Notes: generated by a model not told the origin, from the sequence alone. A stretch of 64,000 bases of DNA from an uncultured Clostridia bacterium (GCA_946621465.1 CAMOOO010000003.1:1-64000), one strand, 5' to 3'. Positions 25,141 through 33,464 are shown, counted from the first letter of the stretch. Made by a program: numbers and translations.

Positions 25141-25983
25141 ATGGCGATCACGATAATGGGCGTCCGAAGGGAGCGCCAGTACGGAATGGGGGAAGTCTGG
25201 AACATAGACGACTTGTCTTCTTTCGGTTGGTCTGTTGTTGTAAAAGACGATTGCGATGGAAAACCATGTAAGAGAAAAGTTCTTATTAAACGCCCTGTGA
25301 CTATCGGTGAAGATGCGTTGGTAGCCAGAATGGAGGGGACTTATGAAGCCGAATATGAAAAAATTGCCGGTGACATCAGGAGGCAGTATCTGATCCAGCA
25401 GTTTCTGGCGTTTATTATCGGTATTCCGACGATCTTTATTGCGTTATTTTACGTTTTATCCATCTTTTGGGATTCGTTTTTACCGCTTACGTCGGCGCTT
25501 GATATGGGGGCGAAAAAAATTTTTATAACTTTTGGAGAGCAGGTCGCCGGTACTCTTACTTTAGGACTGCGGTTTATTTTTTTGGCAATTGCGGTTATTT
25601 GTATCGTATTTTTTGTTGTCAACGTAATATCTTATCGAAAACGACTGAAAAATCCTTTACGTTATTATAGGCATTCTGCGAAAGTTATAGAGGAAAGTTT
25701 ACTTATCGCCAAACAAAGGGTGGAATGTATTAAATATAACGCCGGTGCCGGCGCAAAGGAAACGGAGCGATCGACGCCTGATACATCCGGTTTTTCCGAA
25801 GATAGGACCAATTTCAATGGTCTTTTTCAGCAGTATGCTTCCGCACGCAAAAAAAGGAAATCGGTTCCCTATTTCGAGACGTATAAAATGCCGGAAGGAC
25901 GCGTTTATGAAAAACCGGAACAAAAAAGAGATAAGCCAAGTCTTAATTTCCCGAATAGGGCGAAGGAGAGTTTGCGCAAATGA
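25141..25983 (+). CDS. Membrane protein of unknown function
   Basis: 280 residues. A soluble N-terminal part (residues 1-85; GEVWNIDDLSSFGWSVVVKD) is followed by two hydrophobic segments (about 88-112 and 140-165) and a basic, low-complexity cytoplasmic tail rich in Lys, Arg and Glu. I do not recognise a family. The ATG at 25141 is used because TTGGAGG lies just upstream; an ATG at 25108 falls at the predicted transcription start. Its TGA overlaps the ATG of the Cys-rich lipoprotein by 4 nt, so the two proteins are made together and may act together at the membrane. Confidence 0.75.
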   Translation: MAITIMGVRRERQYGMGEVWNIDDLSSFGWSVVVKDDCDGKPCKRKVLIKRPVTIGEDALVARMEGTYEAEYEKIAGDIRRQYLIQQFLAFIIGIPTIFIALFYVLSIFWDSFLPLTSALDMGAKKIFITFGEQVAGTLTLGLRFIFLAIAVICIVFFVVNVISYRKRLKNPLRYYRHSAKVIEESLLIAKQRVECIKYNAGAGAKETERSTPDTSGFSEDRTNFNGLFQQYASARKKRKSVPYFETYKMPEGRVYEKPEQKRDKPSLNFPNRAKESLRK

Positions 25984-27974
25984 GAAAAAGAACAACATTT
26001 TTGATCATCTGTCTGTTTTTGGCGATTATGACGACGCTGCTTCTGTCCGCATGCGGATCTTCATCCAATGGTTTTTTGCATAGCTATACGCCGTGGGAAG
26101 TTACAAAAGAATCTACCTGTGCGGAAGAGGGCGTAGAAACGCGTACTTGCATTATTTGCGGAGAAGAAGAAACAAGAAGCATTCCTCTCTCCCCGGAGCA
26201 TGGCGAGGGGAGTTGGCAAGTCGTCGAAGCCTATTGCGAGGAGAATGGGGAACAGGAGCTTATTTGCGGAATATGTCACAAACCGGTAAGGACGGAAGAA
26301 ATCGGTCCTTTGGGACATGCTTTCGGAGAATGGTACGTATCCAAACAGGAAACGTGCGTAGAAGACGGAGAGGAAACCCGAAAATGTCCTCGTTGCCAAA
26401 AAGTGGAAACGAGAATCATTGCAAAAACTCATATTTATGAAGAGTGGACGATTACCTCGGCTGCGACTTGCACAAAAGAAGGAGAAAGAAGACGCACTTG
26501 CAGCAGATGCGGAGAAGTTGAAGTTGAGGTTCTTCCCGCTTTAGAACACGTTTTTTCATCCTGGAAGGAGGCCAAAGCCGTAAAATGCACCGAAAAAGGT
26601 TCAGAGGTGCGTCACTGTGAAATTTGCGGAAAGAGAGAAGAAAGAGATATTGAGGCATTGGGGCATAGTTTCTCGAGCGAGTGGTTTGTCGACGAAGAAG
26701 CAGGATGTTATACGACGGGAAGAAAAACGCACCATTGCGTAAGGTGCAATATTCCCGACGAGGGAGAAGAAATACCGGCGGGTCATGTTTTTGATTCATG
26801 GGTGACCGCGCAGGCTGCGACGTGTGCGGAAAAGGGAGTGCAAAGAGCCAATTGCCTGCATTGTTCATACGTTGAAACAAGAGAAATTGCCGAAAAGGGA
26901 CACGTCTTTACCGATTGGGAGGAGAAAATAAGCCCGACGTGCACTGTAGACGGGTTAAAATCGCGCGTTTGTGAGGAATGCGGAACGGAGGAGACGAAAG
27001 TTATTCTGGCAAAAGGTCACAGCTTCTCCGGGTGGAAAACGACGACGGAAGCGACCTGCCTGGCGGAAGGGGTGGAAACCCGTAGATGTTCCGTTTGCAA
27101 TGAAGCGGAAAACAAAAAAATCAGTGTCCTGGGACATGAATTCAGCAGCCAATGGACGATAGATATTCCCGCGACGTGTACGGTCGATGGCGAACGTTCT
27201 CACCACTGTACAAGAAAAGACTGCGTGGCAAAGGAAAATATCCAGCAGATCGCGGCATTGGGACATATCGACGACGATAGAGACGGAGAATGCGATCATA
27301 ATTGCGGATTGTGGATGGTTGAAGAAGTCAAGGAAGTTTTTATCAGGATCGAAGATAAATTTACTTTTGCCGGAGATGAACGGCAAGAACTGACGTTCAG
27401 TTATCTATCGGAAAAACCGGAAGAAGAATTGGATATTCGTTTGTCAAGAGAGGATAATGAGGGCATCGGAGAATACGATATTATCGGACAATGGAATGTA
27501 AATCCCTATTATAACGTCACCTTTACCCTTGCAAAATATTATATCGCAGATAAGGGTTTATTATGCGAATATCGGGGAGCATACGACGGATATTTCGTCA
27601 CGGGATACAAGGGTGAGGAATCGGATGTAATCATACTCGGGCAATATTCCGACGGGATACATGGATTGAAAAATATCGTAGGTATCGATACGATAGCATT
27701 TAAAAATAATCTTGACATAAGGCTCATCTCTATCGGTAAGAACGTTGAATATATCGGGAACGGTGTTTTTTCGGGATGTACTTTCTTGCAAAGAATCCTT
27801 TTTGAGGATGCCGATTATTGGTATAGATTAAAAGCGAGCGAACAAGACGCTATAGAAAACTGGGAAAACAAAATCGATGGAACGTTAACCGCTTTAAATA
27901 ATGGAATAACCAATGCCCGGAATTTTGTCAATTCAGACGAATACGTCGATTATTATTGGTATAAAAAACGGTAA
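25980..27974 (+). CDS. Cys-rich repeat lipoprotein with MBG-like and LRR parts
   Basis: 664 residues. A lipoprotein signal ends in LLSACGSS (Cys about residue 25). Residues about 35-450 hold ten tandem repeats of about 38-42 residues with the pattern W-x6-8-TC-x3-G-x5-6-C-x2-C-x3-E-T-x-I-x3-GH-x-F, seen also in other Clostridia surface proteins. Each repeat has three Cys and a His, like a small metal-binding or disulfide module. A beta domain resembling MBG repeats follows (about 455-520), then one BspA-type leucine-rich unit (SIGKNVEYIGNGVFSGCTFL, about 580-600). It is coupled to the upstream membrane protein. The stop abuts the convergent SDR gene with no terminator between. Confidence 0.8.
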   Translation: MRKRTTFLIICLFLAIMTTLLLSACGSSSNGFLHSYTPWEVTKESTCAEEGVETRTCIICGEEETRSIPLSPEHGEGSWQVVEAYCEENGEQELICGICHKPVRTEEIGPLGHAFGEWYVSKQETCVEDGEETRKCPRCQKVETRIIAKTHIYEEWTITSAATCTKEGERRRTCSRCGEVEVEVLPALEHVFSSWKEAKAVKCTEKGSEVRHCEICGKREERDIEALGHSFSSEWFVDEEAGCYTTGRKTHHCVRCNIPDEGEEIPAGHVFDSWVTAQAATCAEKGVQRANCLHCSYVETREIAEKGHVFTDWEEKISPTCTVDGLKSRVCEECGTEETKVILAKGHSFSGWKTTTEATCLAEGVETRRCSVCNEAENKKISVLGHEFSSQWTIDIPATCTVDGERSHHCTRKDCVAKENIQQIAALGHIDDDRDGECDHNCGLWMVEEVKEVFIRIEDKFTFAGDERQELTFSYLSEKPEEELDIRLSREDNEGIGEYDIIGQWNVNPYYNVTFTLAKYYIADKGLLCEYRGAYDGYFVTGYKGEESDVIILGQYSDGIHGLKNIVGIDTIAFKNNLDIRLISIGKNVEYIGNGVFSGCTFLQRILFEDADYWYRLKASEQDAIENWENKIDGTLTALNNGITNARNFVNSDEYVDYYWYKKR

Positions 27975-27975
27975 A

Positions 27976-28626
27976 TCACCAGATAAAGTTATAATTTGCA
28001 CTCTCGCCGTTGTCGATAAGAACGTCCTGCGCCGTCATACTCTTATTGATAACGGCGATAAAGTATATCCAGTCGGCTATTTCTTCGGCAGTTGCCCATT
28101 TATGAAGAAGCGCTTCTTTTTTGACGGCGGAATATAGCTTCGGATCGTTTAGTATGTGGTCGTTCAATTCGGTTACGACGCCGCCGGGAGAAATGCTGTT
28201 CGCCGTGGCGCCGAATTTTGATAAACGCTGAGCAATATTTTTGGTATAGGCAATCATGCCGCCTTTGCTCGCAGCGTATTCGGGGAATTCAGAGCCTGTT
28301 GTGCCGCTGGAAGAGGCAACGTTCACCACGGCGCGAATTGCGTCCTGAAAGGCGTATTTCTCGGTGATACGGATGGTTCCGTTCAGGTTGACGGCAATGT
28401 CCTTCTCCGTTTGGCTCTGGATGCCGGCGTTGTTAATGAGTATTTCTACGCCGCCGATCTCGGGCAGGGGGTCGACGGCAACATCGACGATGAGGTGGGT
28501 GTAGTTTGCATGGTCGATGGAACGCGGAACAATATCCATACCGATTACCGTATGGCCCATTTCAAGGAATTTTTTTGCCGTTTCTTTACCGATTCCGCGG
28601 GAAGTACCCGTAATCAATACTTTCAT
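27976..28626 (-). CDS. Short-chain dehydrogenase/reductase
   Basis: 216 residues, a compact SDR. The cofactor motif TGTSRGIG is at residues 7-14, the NNAG motif is in INNAGIQSQ, and the catalytic YxxxK is in FPEYAASKGG, with the Ser in NVASSSGTTG. Asp in GMDIV after strand 2 suggests NAD(H) preference. Its start overlaps the end of the VUT transporter gene by 4 nt (ATGA), so it is translationally coupled to it and would fall under the same preQ1 riboswitch. No SDR is a standard step of queuosine salvage, so the substrate is open. Confidence 0.88.
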   Translation of the reverse strand: MKVLITGTSRGIGKETAKKFLEMGHTVIGMDIVPRSIDHANYTHLIVDVAVDPLPEIGGVEILINNAGIQSQTEKDIAVNLNGTIRITEKYAFQDAIRAVVNVASSSGTTGSEFPEYAASKGGMIAYTKNIAQRLSKFGATANSISPGGVVTELNDHILNDPKLYSAVKKEALLHKWATAEEIADWIYFIAVINKSMTAQDVLIDNGESANYNFIW

Positions 28627-29366
28627 GTTGCCTCCTTTTTTGCTAAATAGTCGAGATAGGGTTGACCTACTTTATTTCTTTCCCATCTTTTTGCGACTTT
28701 GTAACCGATGGGTGAAAAAACAACTTCAAAAAGAAGTTCTACAACGGCGCCGGTTAGCGCGCAGGTTACGCACTGAATCATGCTCCAGCCAAAGAAATTA
28801 TGGCTGACAATGAGGGCGAAGGTGAAATTATCAATAAATTGCGCGATGAACGTTGAAACGTACGCGCGAAGGGCAAATTCGCCGAAATTCTTCTGTTTTA
28901 TCGCCTTTCCGATAAGATAATTAAGGGCGTTGTTGATGATGGCGGCGAGGAAAAAGGCAACGCTGCTACCGAGTAAAACGAACCAGGTGCCGCGTATAGT
29001 GCCGTCCAAAGCAGCGTTGATTATCGCTTCGCTCCCTTCTACGTAGCTTTCGCCCCATGTACCGGGAATGACGCCGGCGATGAAAAACATCAGCGCAATA
29101 AAAAGATTGGCAAGCAGGGCGGCAAATGATAGAAAGTTACCGGCGCGCATGCCGTAACGCTTAACGATCATATCCATAAGAAGAAAGGTCACCCAAGAAA
29201 AAATAATGCCACAGTCCAGTGCAAGCCATCCCGGCAACCCGTTAATGCTCTTGTTTGCTAATAAATTCATCGAAACGATGGATAAAAAGAACATCGCAAC
29301 GACAAGAGGGGGCAAATTCTTTTGCAGAACGGAAAACTCGTTAAAAAGTTGTTTGATTCTTTTCAA
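28623..29366 (-). CDS. VUT-family queuosine-precursor transporter
   Basis: 247 residues, about six hydrophobic segments. It belongs to the VUT/YhhQ family (PF02592), which imports queuosine precursors such as preQ0, preQ1 or queuine. Typical stretches are SMNLLANKSI and the DNFTFALIVSHNFFGWSM region. The start is a TTG at 29366, placed 9 nt after the AAGGAG that forms the 3' end of a preQ1-I riboswitch; an upstream in-frame start would lie inside the switch. The riboswitch strongly supports a queuosine-precursor substrate. The SDR gene overlaps its stop. Confidence 0.87.
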   Translation of the reverse strand: MKRIKQLFNEFSVLQKNLPPLVVAMFFLSIVSMNLLANKSINGLPGWLALDCGIIFSWVTFLLMDMIVKRYGMRAGNFLSFAALLANLFIALMFFIAGVIPGTWGESYVEGSEAIINAALDGTIRGTWFVLLGSSVAFFLAAIINNALNYLIGKAIKQKNFGEFALRAYVSTFIAQFIDNFTFALIVSHNFFGWSMIQCVTCALTGAVVELLFEVVFSPIGYKVAKRWERNKVGQPYLDYLAKKEAT

Positions 29367-29375
29367 AATAGAAAT

Positions 29376-29419
29376 CTCCTTGTTTTTTATGAAGATGGTG
29401 AGGCAAGGAAAACATCTTC
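29376..29419 (-). ncRNA. PreQ1-I riboswitch, translational type
   Basis: On the minus strand: P1 GAAGATG (29419-29413) and CATCTTC, loop TTTTCCTTGCCTCAC, then the A-rich ATAAAAAACAAGGAG. CCTTG in the loop pairs with CAAGG downstream, giving the H-type pseudoknot of preQ1-I. That second helix uses the AAGGAG ribosome binding site of the VUT gene, so ligand binding should block translation. Confidence 0.88.
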
Positions 29420-29427
29420 TGAGCAGT

Positions 29428-29456
29428 ATAATAGCAGAAAGAATATTTTTTTGCAA
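29428..29456 (-). promoter_or_regulatory. Promoter of the preQ1 riboswitch-VUT-SDR operon
   Basis: Minus strand: TTGCAA (29456-29451), 17-nt spacer, TATTAT (29433-29428). Transcription would start a few bases before the preQ1 aptamer. Confidence 0.7.
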
Positions 29457-29564
29457 GCAAATTATATAGAAAAACGAAAATATGACAAAAAAATATCAAT
29501 AAATATGGAATGAAAACAAATAATTATTGAAGAAAATACGCAAAAATAAGCCAATTTAGGAAAA

Positions 29565-29580
29565 TGTTTCATGTGAAACG
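29565..29580. other. parS-like site, weaker copy
   Basis: TGTTTCATGTGAAACG matches the parS consensus TGTTTCACGTGAAACA at 14 of 16 positions and is a near-perfect palindrome. A 7-bp hairpin CGCGCCA-gga-TGGCGCG (29579-29595) abuts it. Confidence 0.6.
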
Positions 29581-29987
29581 CGCCAGGATGGCGCGATAAC
29601 ATTATATAGGGAAGCAGGTTGCCATATGCAATTATTTATTGTTATTTGGATGTGATTTGCCTTATTTCAGAGACATAATTCTGCGAGTTTAAGTCGGTAT
29701 TTTGTTTCATTGTGCTTTCTGGTGGTATGGTATCAATTTAATCTTTTTATTCTGTGCGTATGCGGGTGTTTTTGATTAAATAGTGCTTTCTGTAATGCAA
29801 TAATGGCGCGAGATATGCTTGAAATTAGCCCAAATCAAACAAAAATGGGAAATTCTTTACAATATATGGACAGTTTTTAGTATTGATTATTTTTAATCTT
29901 ATCCGTATGTGGGTTTCCAATCAATGTTTTTTATCTGGACGCCAAAAGGGAGATGGAAGTGACTATTTTTTCCTATAATTATTATTT

Positions 29988-30003
29988 TGTTTCACGTGAA
30001 AAA
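29988..30003. other. parS-like ParB-binding site
   Basis: TGTTTCACGTGAAAAA matches the parS consensus TGTTTCACGTGAAACA at 15 of 16 positions, including the CACGTG core. Confidence 0.75.
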
Positions 30004-30078
30004 CATCCAAAAATGGTATAAAAATGTCAATAATTTATTGAAAGTGTGCATTAATTGACAACATTTACCACTGAATAA

Positions 30079-30552
30079 TTATTCATCAAAGCAGTCGGAA
30101 ACCATTTCTTCATAGTCTTCTTTTTTCCCGGGGTAAACTCCGTAACGTTTGATGTAGGTGCCATCTGCGGAATATTCGCCTATGTAATCGTAATTTATTA
30201 TTAAGAATTCTCCGTTGTTGTAGGTGATTTTTATGCTGATTCCGTCCGGAGAATTCCATCTGTCGCTCGTTACGTAGACGTATTGACTGAGTTTTTCGAT
30301 AAATTCTTGTTCCTCTTCTTTATCGATAACATCCAGGATGGTATAATTGCCGTTCTCAAATGGTATTGGATCGTTAAAAATCCTGTAAAATATCGTTGAT
30401 CTTTTTCGATTGGGACTGCTATAGTCGATTTTTTCGATGGAAACGATCTCATCGATTTTAACAATGCTGTCGATATCGGGCCAGGCCGGATCGCAGGCGG
30501 TTAAACACAGTATCAGTAAGATGATAGCAATAAATATTGATAGTTTTTTCAT
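30079..30552 (-). CDS. Small lipoprotein, unknown function
   Basis: 157 residues. The signal peptide ends in ILCLTACDPA, a good lipobox with the acylated Cys at about residue 20. The mature part has short strands and ends in an acidic segment (KKEDYEEMVSDCFDE). I do not recognise the family. The ATG at 30552 has GAGGTG 7 nt upstream, so the longer in-frame start at 30579 is rejected. A minus-strand promoter (TTGACA, 18-nt spacer, TATAAT) lies at 30618-30647. It borders the parS-like region on one side and the decayed ssrA-proximal segment on the other. Confidence 0.8.
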   Translation of the reverse strand: MKKLSIFIAIILLILCLTACDPAWPDIDSIVKIDEIVSIEKIDYSSPNRKRSTIFYRIFNDPIPFENGNYTILDVIDKEEEQEFIEKLSQYVYVTSDRWNSPDGISIKITYNNGEFLIINYDYIGEYSADGTYIKRYGVYPGKKEDYEEMVSDCFDE

Positions 30553-30617
30553 GAGTGTCACCTCTAAAAATAAGAACAAAATCCTGTGTTATCAATGACT
30601 ATTTTCCTTCTATCTTA

Positions 30618-30647
30618 ATTATACGAAAAATCAGTAAAAAATGTCAA
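30618..30647 (-). promoter_or_regulatory. Promoter of the 30079-30552 lipoprotein
   Basis: Minus strand TTGACA (30647-30642), 18-nt spacer, TATAAT (30623-30618). Confidence 0.78.
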
Positions 30648-30786
30648 TATTATATTTAGAATCCTGGTCATCCTGTCCATTTTTTGGGTGAAAGAAGTCC
30701 CTTTTTTGCATGGTTTTTTCATCAAATTTAGTAGGCTAATTTGCCAGAAATGCGACTTTTATGATACAGTTGCATGGGACTATGCT

Positions 30787-30866
30787 CCTCGACAGTGGTG
30801 CAGTCCATTATTTACTGATTTAATGAAAAACAGGCGAAAATGCCTGTTTTTGCTTTAAATGGTGGA
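30787..30866. repeat. Direct repeat A, copy 1 (ssrA terminator region)
   Basis: About 80 bp nearly identical to 33581-33661. It contains the ssrA terminator hairpin (aaaacaggc/gcctgtttt) and the last bases of the ssrA 3' end (tggtgga), after which the two copies diverge. With copy 2 it brackets the NCS2 permease segment. Confidence 0.88.
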
Positions 30867-30919
30867 CTGGTAAGGTCTTGTTTCGTACACCCCTCTTTTT
30901 CATCCCCAAGACTATAGTC

Positions 30920-31075
30920 TTGAGGATCGTCACCTTCGGGAGTTAGTGGCATATTCTCGCAATAATTGCAATGGATTTCCACCTTTTCATCATCGATTAC
31001 ATTTTTCTGTATCAGCGTCTGTATCAATATCGTTTTTCCGATTTTATCGAGTGTACCGAAGTCAACGACAAAGGG
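30920..31075 (-). pseudogene. Possible remnant of the Hsp33 chaperone C-terminus
   Basis: A minus-strand open frame reads ...LDKIGKTILIQTLIQKNVID then VEIHCNYCEN, resembling the zinc-binding end of Hsp33 (E. coli has EIDMHCDYCGNHY). The first zinc pair and the rest of the gene are missing and the frame then runs into repeat A. Probably a decayed hslO fragment; the match is short. Confidence 0.35.
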
Positions 31076-31112
31076 GAAAAATTGTGCTTTTTATCTTGGG
31101 AAATAAATCGAT

Positions 31113-31158
31113 AAAAACAATTATTTTCCCGCGTTTACTCCGGCGAGGAATGTGCTAC
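31113..31158. repeat. Direct repeat B, copy 1
   Basis: About 45 bp (aaaacaattattttcccgcg... to ...gaggaatgtgctac) closely matching 33178-33222. The two copies lie on either side of the NCS2 permease. Confidence 0.75.
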
Positions 31159-31367
31159 AACAGGTATGACAACAAAGAAAAATCTATGGAGAAAATTCAA
31201 AAAACTTTTAAAATGTGCTCAATTCAAACAACGGTAGAAAAGAAAAGACGCCCAATAAAAGGCGTCTTCTATCATTTCTCATTATTATTCATCATTATCG
31301 TCCGGAAGATAGGAATTGATATTTACTGGTAATAAAAAGCAAATCAGCACACCTTTTTCCGATATCA

Positions 31368-31384
31368 GGGTGTGCGGATAAGCC
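31368..31384. repeat. Direct repeat C, copy 1
   Basis: gggtgtgcggataagcc, identical over 17 bp to 33465-33481. The copy here is also the 3' arm of a gcacacc/ggtgtgc hairpin. Confidence 0.65.
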
Positions 31385-31486
31385 AAGTATGGTGGGCAAA
31401 GAGTAATGTAAAAAGCCCTTTTATATCACCGACTTAATGCGCAAAAAATCATTAAGTGAAATAACGGTTATAATGACTTGTTTTGA

Positions 31487-31515
31487 TTGACATAGCGACT
31501 TATTCGTGTTATACT
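31487..31515 (+). promoter_or_regulatory. NCS2 permease promoter
   Basis: Consensus TTGACA (31487-31492), 17-nt spacer, TATACT (31510-31515); predicted leader about 98 nt. Confidence 0.85.
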
Positions 31516-31526
31516 TTACAAAATCA

Positions 31527-31601
31527 ATGTGAATTTTTCGGGACGTACTCCGTTCATTTTTCGTCACATACCCAAATCAAATCGGGCTATGTGATTTTTT
31601 T
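31527..31601 (+). terminator. Leader attenuator of the NCS2 permease
   Basis: Terminator arms tcacataccc (31564-31573) and gggctatgtga (31584-31594) run into eight T. The 5' arm can instead pair with ATGTGA at 31527-31532, a possible antiterminator. The regulator is unknown; no PyrR or purine aptamer motif was recognised. Confidence 0.65.
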
Positions 31602-31619
31602 AGCCCAAAAGGAGTTAAT

Positions 31620-33050
31620 ATGAAACTTTTGTACGACCTCAAAGACAAACCAAAAATCAACCGTATCATTATGTTTGCCATACAACAAATGCTTGCTGTA
31701 TTGGCGGCGACGATTGCCGTGCCTCTTATTGTCGGCAATGGATTGACACCTGCCGCTGCTATGTTCGGTGCAGGCGTTGGCACAATAACCTATCTTTTAT
31801 TGACAAGATTAAAAAGCCCCGTTTTTGTCGGGTCCTCATTCGCATTTATTAAGTCAATGCTCGCCGCCTTTGCAGGTGGCGTTTCTATGTCGCTTGGGTG
31901 GCTCGGACTAATAATCGGTGCAATCTTTGCGGGATTGGTTTACGTTATCATCGGTGTAGTAATTAAATTTGTGGGAGTTAATTGGCTCAACAAGATTATG
32001 CCCGCGGTTGTCATCGGTCCAACTGTCGCTATTATCGGATTATCGTTAGCGGGTACGGCAATATCAGATTTACTAAAAGGCGATGTGATGCGCACGGTAA
32101 CAGAATATGCGGTTTCGGTCGAGAACGGCGTGCCGAATATTATTGAGAATGTGGGTAGCCAAATGGTTGGCTCAAAATGGATAGCGCTGTTATGCGGTTT
32201 TGTAACCCTTGCCGTTACCATGCTGTGCTCAACATACGGCAAAAAAACAATAAAACTGATACCATTTATAATCGGTATTCTTTCGGGCTATGCGGTAGCC
32301 GCCATCTTTACTGCCATCGGTAATGCTTGTCAAGTTGATGCTTTGAAAATAATAGATTTCAGCGTATTCTCTCGATATATGTTAGCAGACGGCGTAACGA
32401 TAAAGACCTTTATAAGTTTGCCCGACTTGATATTCATTAAAGCATTCTCAAGCGTAAAAGAGTTATCTTGGGGATATGTGTTAACGATTTTTATTGCGTA
32501 TGTTCCCGTAGCGTTTGTTGCATTTGCCGAACATATTGCCGACCACAAGAATCTATCGACGATTATCGGGCACGACCTTTTGAAAGAACCGGGATTGCAC
32601 AATACGCTGTTTGGTGACGGCGTAGGTTCTGCCGTTGGTGCATTTTTCGGCGGTTGTCCAAACACGACCTATGGCGAAGCGGTTGCTTGTGTCGCACTGA
32701 CGGGTAATGCATCGGTTATTACAATATTCGCCACGGCTATAAGTTGTATCCTTGCTTCTTTTATCACACCGTTTGTCGCCTTTATCGACTCGATTCCGCC
32801 TTGCGTAATGGGTGGCGTATGCATAGCGCTTTATGGCTTTATCGCAGTCAGTGGCTTGAAAATGGTACAATCGGTTGACCTCGATAATAATAAAAACCTG
32901 TTTGTGGTATCAACAATTCTTATTGTCGGTATTGGTGGTCTGGAATTGACTATAGGAACCGTCACATTGACCGAAGTCGCTGTTGCTCTAATCTTGGGCA
33001 TTTTGGTTAATATAATGCTTTCTAAAAAACCAAAACAACAAGAACGATAA
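31620..33050 (+). CDS. NCS2 nucleobase permease, uracil type
   Basis: 476 residues, about 14 membrane segments. Proton-coupled nucleobase transporter of the NCS2 family. The FGGCPNTTYGEAVACVALTG motif is closest to uracil permease (UraA/PyrP), and AFVAFAEHIADHKNLSTIIG matches the UraA segment with the substrate-binding Glu. AAAAGGAG lies before the ATG. The gene has its own promoter and attenuator-like leader, stands alone, and is bracketed by three pairs of direct repeats beside ssrA, so it may have been inserted as a unit. Xanthine or another base cannot be excluded as substrate. Confidence 0.9.
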   Translation: MKLLYDLKDKPKINRIIMFAIQQMLAVLAATIAVPLIVGNGLTPAAAMFGAGVGTITYLLLTRLKSPVFVGSSFAFIKSMLAAFAGGVSMSLGWLGLIIGAIFAGLVYVIIGVVIKFVGVNWLNKIMPAVVIGPTVAIIGLSLAGTAISDLLKGDVMRTVTEYAVSVENGVPNIIENVGSQMVGSKWIALLCGFVTLAVTMLCSTYGKKTIKLIPFIIGILSGYAVAAIFTAIGNACQVDALKIIDFSVFSRYMLADGVTIKTFISLPDLIFIKAFSSVKELSWGYVLTIFIAYVPVAFVAFAEHIADHKNLSTIIGHDLLKEPGLHNTLFGDGVGSAVGAFFGGCPNTTYGEAVACVALTGNASVITIFATAISCILASFITPFVAFIDSIPPCVMGGVCIALYGFIAVSGLKMVQSVDLDNNKNLFVVSTILIVGIGGLELTIGTVTLTEVAVALILGILVNIMLSKKPKQQER

Positions 33051-33177
33051 TAAAGATAGGCGCACTATATTTGTTGTGCACTGCTTTACAGCGTTAAGCG
33101 AGCCTTTATTATGAAACAATCAAGCGTGTTATGCGAGCATAAGAGAGTATCCAAAAAAGTTGTTTAAATGGAAAAGT

Positions 33178-33222
33178 AAAAACAATGTTTTTCCCCGTTT
33201 ACTCTGGCGAGGAATGTGCTAC
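33178..33222. repeat. Direct repeat B, copy 2
   Basis: Match to 31113-31158 with a few differences. A 63-codon open frame that starts here has no ribosome binding site or recognisable domain and is not called as a gene. Confidence 0.75.
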
Positions 33223-33354
33223 GCTTGCTTTTGTGGGGAACTTTATGAAAAATTCAAGCGGAGTTTTCTACGAAGCGACGTTATCATATGCGCAAAGCGC
33301 ATTATCATTTGAGGACATTGTCCGAATTATCATTCAAATTCGCGAGGATTTGTT

Positions 33355-33455
33355 TTCTGACGGCTATGCCGTATGATAACTCGCCTTCGGCTCGAATTAT
33401 AATTCGCTACGCTCATATTATAATCAAATCCGACAAGCGAATTTGATATAAAAAG
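33355..33455. repeat. Palindrome-rich, MITE-like segment
   Basis: Contains cgaattataattcg, a perfect palindrome, and atcaaatccgacaag.../gaatttgat, an imperfect hairpin, plus the gccttcggc type short hairpin. Non-coding. It resembles small dispersed palindromic repeats of Clostridia; copy number elsewhere is unknown. Confidence 0.4.
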
Positions 33456-33464
33456 GACTAATCC

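Larger units (their letters stand above)
29457..30078. other. 620-bp AT-rich gap with two parS-like sites
   Basis: No open reading frame with a ribosome binding site was seen. The gap holds two parS-like palindromes about 420 bp apart, a 7-bp hairpin, and imperfect direct repeats of the type taatctt...cgtatg.gggt (near 29737 and 29892). It could be a centromere-like or partition-loading region. Confidence 0.55.

Noticed and set aside
26080..27300. CRISPR-like or tandem DNA repeat array
   Set aside because: The periodicity is at protein level (Cys-rich repeats of about 40 residues) with diverged DNA and no spacers.
33185..33376. 63-codon open frame after the NCS2 permease
   Set aside because: It starts inside direct repeat B, lacks a ribosome binding site and shows no domain.
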